Assembly: GCF_016861975.1 (NCBI RefSeq)
Contig: NZ_BOMB01000007.1
Span: forward strand, 1 to 64,000
Length of the DNA: 64,000 bases
Reading direction: 5' to 3'
Source of the DNA: Actinocatenispora rupis
GTDB lineage: Bacteria > Actinomycetota > Actinomycetes > Mycobacteriales > Micromonosporaceae
Shown: positions 62,103 through 64,000 of the stretch, piece after piece
Layout of the letters: every line of letters begins with the position of its first letter
Position numbering within the stretch: the first letter of the stretch is position 1
Made by a program: the position numbers and the translations under genes
The notes under the pieces: model-generated
The model's input: only the letters and a program-made list of their open reading frames with translations
The model's database searches: none
Told to the model about the DNA's origin: nothing

Positions 62103-62133
62103 TTGACCTGGACCGCGCTCCAGGTGGCAGTGT
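62103..62133 (+). promoter_or_regulatory. MerR-family-type promoter
   Basis: TTGACC (62103-62108), a 19-bp spacer, CAGTGT (62128-62133). The spacer contains a perfect 7-bp dyad ACCTGGA (62106-62112) and TCCAGGT (62119-62125). An overlong 19-bp spacer with an internal dyad is the hallmark of promoters twisted open by MerR regulators. Confidence 0.75.
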
Positions 62134-62189
62134 CGCCCTCGTGCGGCGGTCCGCACCCGCCGTACGGACCGACAGTGGAAGGGACGGGC

Positions 62190-63059
62190 ATGCGTACTCG
62201 CAGGCTGGGGCGGCTGGACCAGGACAGCTCGGTGATCATCTACGGCGCGGCGATGCTGGGCGGCGTCGATCAGGACACCGCCGACGAGTCGATCCAGTAC
62301 GCGCTGGACAGCGGCATCAACCACTTCGACGTGGCCGCCTCGTACGGGGAGGCGGAGCTGCGGCTCGGACCGTGGATGCCGCGGATCCGGGACCGGATCT
62401 TCCTCGCCACCAAGACGGGCGAGAAGGACGCCGACGCGGCGTACCGGCAGATCAACGCGTCGCTGGAGCGGCTGCAGACCGACCACCTGGACCTGATCCA
62501 GCTGCACGCGGTGTGCGACCACGAGGACCTGGACCGGCGTACCGGGGCGGGTGGTGCGCTGGCCGGCGCCGTCCGGGCGCTCGACGCGGGGCTGGTCGGC
62601 GCGATCGGCATCACCGGGCACGGGCACGAGGCACCCGCCGTCCACCTGGAGGCGATCCGCCGGTACGACTTCGCCACGGTGATCACGCCGCTCAACCACG
62701 CGCTCACCCGCCAGCCCGGGTACTACGACGACTTCCGGGCGCTCGCCGCCGAGACCGCCCGGCGCGGCGTGGGGCTGATGACCATCAAGAGCGGCGCCCG
62801 GCGAAACTGGCCGTCGGGTGGCACCGACGGCCCCTACACCACCTGGTACGAGCCGCTCGACGAGCAGCGGTACATCACGGCGTCGGTGTCCTGGGTGCTG
62901 TCCCACCCGGAGATCACCGGCATCCCGACCGCCTCCGACGTCCGCCTGCTCCCGCTGTACGTCGAGGCGGAGCGGTCCACGGTCGGCGCCGAGGAGGCCG
63001 TCGCGACGCTCGCCGAGGTGGACGACTACACGTCGCCGTTCCTGCGCCAGGTGATCTGA
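62190..63059 (+). CDS. Aldo/keto reductase (second paralogue)
   Basis: 289 aa; ATG 62190 with GGAAGGGA. Catalytic Asp and Tyr in FDVAASYGEAELRL, Lys in LATKTGEK, His in IQLHAVCDHED. The MerR-type promoter upstream suggests induction by an electrophile, aldehyde or metal. No MerR gene is adjacent. Confidence 0.9.
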   Translation: MRTRRLGRLDQDSSVIIYGAAMLGGVDQDTADESIQYALDSGINHFDVAASYGEAELRLGPWMPRIRDRIFLATKTGEKDADAAYRQINASLERLQTDHLDLIQLHAVCDHEDLDRRTGAGGALAGAVRALDAGLVGAIGITGHGHEAPAVHLEAIRRYDFATVITPLNHALTRQPGYYDDFRALAAETARRGVGLMTIKSGARRNWPSGGTDGPYTTWYEPLDEQRYITASVSWVLSHPEITGIPTASDVRLLPLYVEAERSTVGAEEAVATLAEVDDYTSPFLRQVI

Positions 63060-63060
63060 C

Positions 63061-63097
63061 GGCGGCGGGGTGTCCGGGAGCCGGGCACCCCGCCGCC
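63061..63097. terminator. Hairpin between the aldo/keto reductase and membrane protein
   Basis: GGCGGCGGGGTG (63061-63072) pairs with CACCCCGCCGCC (63086-63097), 12-bp perfect, between convergent genes. Confidence 0.65.
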
Positions 63098-63143
63098 GGG
63101 CGCTTCGCCGGCGGTACCGGGCGCGGGTTCGGCCGCGCGCCCG

Positions 63144-63938
63144 TCACCAGGCGGCGGCGAGCAGGCCGGCGGTGATGACCAGCGGGCCGAGCATGCTCAG
63201 CGTGCAGGCGACCGCGCGCTGCCGGCCGCGCAGCCGCCACGCGCCGGTGGCCAACGCGATCAGCAGGCCCAGCACCAGGACCAGCGCGAGCGGTACGGCC
63301 CAGCGCAGGAGCAGCCCGAGCGAGTCCCCGACGTACGCCTGGCGGCCGGTCTGCGACACCATCCGGGCCGGGCGCCGTACGCCGACCGGGGCGGCGTCCC
63401 CGCCGGACACCGGTACGCCACGCACCCGGTAGCGGTCGCCGCCGGCGGCGAAGTCGCCGACGCAGCGCTTCAGTACGCCGTGGCCGGTGCATCGGGTGAC
63501 GGTGACGGTGCCGCGGTCGGCGTGCCCGACGGCCAGCCAGAACGGCTCCGCACCCACCCACGCGAAGAACGCCGCGAGCAGCGCGAACACCACCAGCAGC
63601 GGCAAGCCCACGCCGGGCCGGCGCGGCGCGCGGAACGGTACCGGTCGGGACTCGGGACGGGTGAGGGTCGCCGCGCGGGCGCGCCCCCCGTCCGGCCACA
63701 GCGGGAACTCGCCCGACCCGCCGACGTCGGCCGGGCGGACCGGACCACCGTCCACGTGGTACTCGTCGACCAGGCCGGTCTCCGGGTCGCGGGTCTCGTC
63801 GTCGAGATCGTCGTGGCGGTCGTCGTCGTGGAGGTCGAGGGGCGCCGCGCCCGGGGCGCCCGCGTCGGCCGAGTCGCGGTCGACCCGCGGCTCGGGCACC
63901 GGGTGACTGTCGGCGTCCTGAGTGGTCACGCCCCTCAT
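63144..63938 (-). CDS. Acidic-headed membrane protein, function unknown
   Basis: 264 aa. A long acidic disordered N-terminus (about 1-105), a first helix (about 110-132), an extracytoplasmic loop with two cysteines (RCTGHGVLKRC, likely disulfide), and two more helices (about 210-232 and 243-264). ATG 63938 or the nearby GTG 63929 could be the start. Resembles actinomycete proteins with a DUF3592-like loop; role not known. Confidence 0.65.
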   Translation of the reverse strand: MRGVTTQDADSHPVPEPRVDRDSADAGAPGAAPLDLHDDDRHDDLDDETRDPETGLVDEYHVDGGPVRPADVGGSGEFPLWPDGGRARAATLTRPESRPVPFRAPRRPGVGLPLLVVFALLAAFFAWVGAEPFWLAVGHADRGTVTVTRCTGHGVLKRCVGDFAAGGDRYRVRGVPVSGGDAAPVGVRRPARMVSQTGRQAYVGDSLGLLLRWAVPLALVLVLGLLIALATGAWRLRGRQRAVACTLSMLGPLVITAGLLAAAW

Positions 63939-64000
63939 TCCACACCTGTCGGGCAGCGGGGACGCGGTGCCACACCGGCGCCGGCGCCGGGAAATCGGCT

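Overview
The window is chromosomal DNA of a high-GC filamentous actinomycete. By eye GC is about 70-73%, with strong G/C at third codon positions. Gene content supports this: a wall-anchored chaplin, a GerW/YtfJ sporulation-family protein, a conservon (histidine kinase, roadblock, DUF742, GTPase), Glp with its SepX/GlpR partner, CsoR-type copper control, a Pmt mannosyltransferase beside rsmI, and many leaderless-type promoters. The overall impression is Micromonosporaceae-like, but no rRNA or marker gene settles the family. There is no prophage, transposon, integrase or CRISPR array; this looks like core or semi-core chromosome. No previously undescribed multi-gene system is clearly present.

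Regions. (1) 1-13 kb: chaplin, peptide deformylase, secreted S53 protease, an ABC exporter pair, aldo/keto reductase, an FHA/PIN-like protein, a divergent MFS/LysR pair and a secreted S1 protease. (2) 12.6-26 kb: a universal stress protein, a PBP lipoprotein, an MFS transporter, a membrane protein/winged-helix regulator operon, an orphan histidine kinase, a secreted DUF1023-type hydrolase with an acyltransferase, a carotenoid cluster (crtE-crtI-crtY, no crtB) and a class-C beta-lactamase-like hydrolase. (3) 26-35 kb: a TIM-barrel protein with a TGT-like zinc motif, GerW, tRNA-Arg(CCU), an NlpC/P60 hydrolase behind a cyclic-di-AMP riboswitch, and the copper operon csoR-copZ-copA. (4) 33-43 kb: methyltransferase, GNAT, CGNR regulator, an ABC ATPase with a DUF6297-type membrane partner, a DsbA-like protein, a TetR/MFS pair with matching operators and a metallo-beta-lactamase-fold enzyme. 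(5) 42.7-52 kb: a block resembling Mycobacterium tuberculosis Rv0985c-Rv0996: mscL, a SAF protein, the FmdB-type chaperone ruc behind a CIRCE element, 5-FTHF cyclo-ligase, galU, glp/moeA, rimJ and sepX/glpR, with an inserted GGDEF cyclase, followed by tRNA-Ala(CGC). (6) 52.6-64 kb: the conservon, an Hsp70-like/GrpE-like pair, pmt and rsmI (as in Rv1002c-Rv1003), a second aldo/keto reductase behind a MerR-type promoter and a membrane protein.

How the genes fit together. Envelope and division functions recur: chaplin, PBP, NlpC/P60 under cyclic-di-AMP control, MscL, GalU (UDP-glucose), Pmt, and Glp with SepX/GlpR. Stress and metal control recur as well: CIRCE/HrcA for ruc, CsoR for copper, TetR for an efflux pump, and a MerR-type site for the second aldo/keto reductase. 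Cis-elements are unusually easy to read here. They include many TANNNT -10 boxes 6-8 bases before a start codon, two tandem actinobacterial DnaA boxes, a 16-bp AT-rich inverted repeat, over-use of the tetramer GTAC, and a recurring palindrome TCCACWGTGGA.
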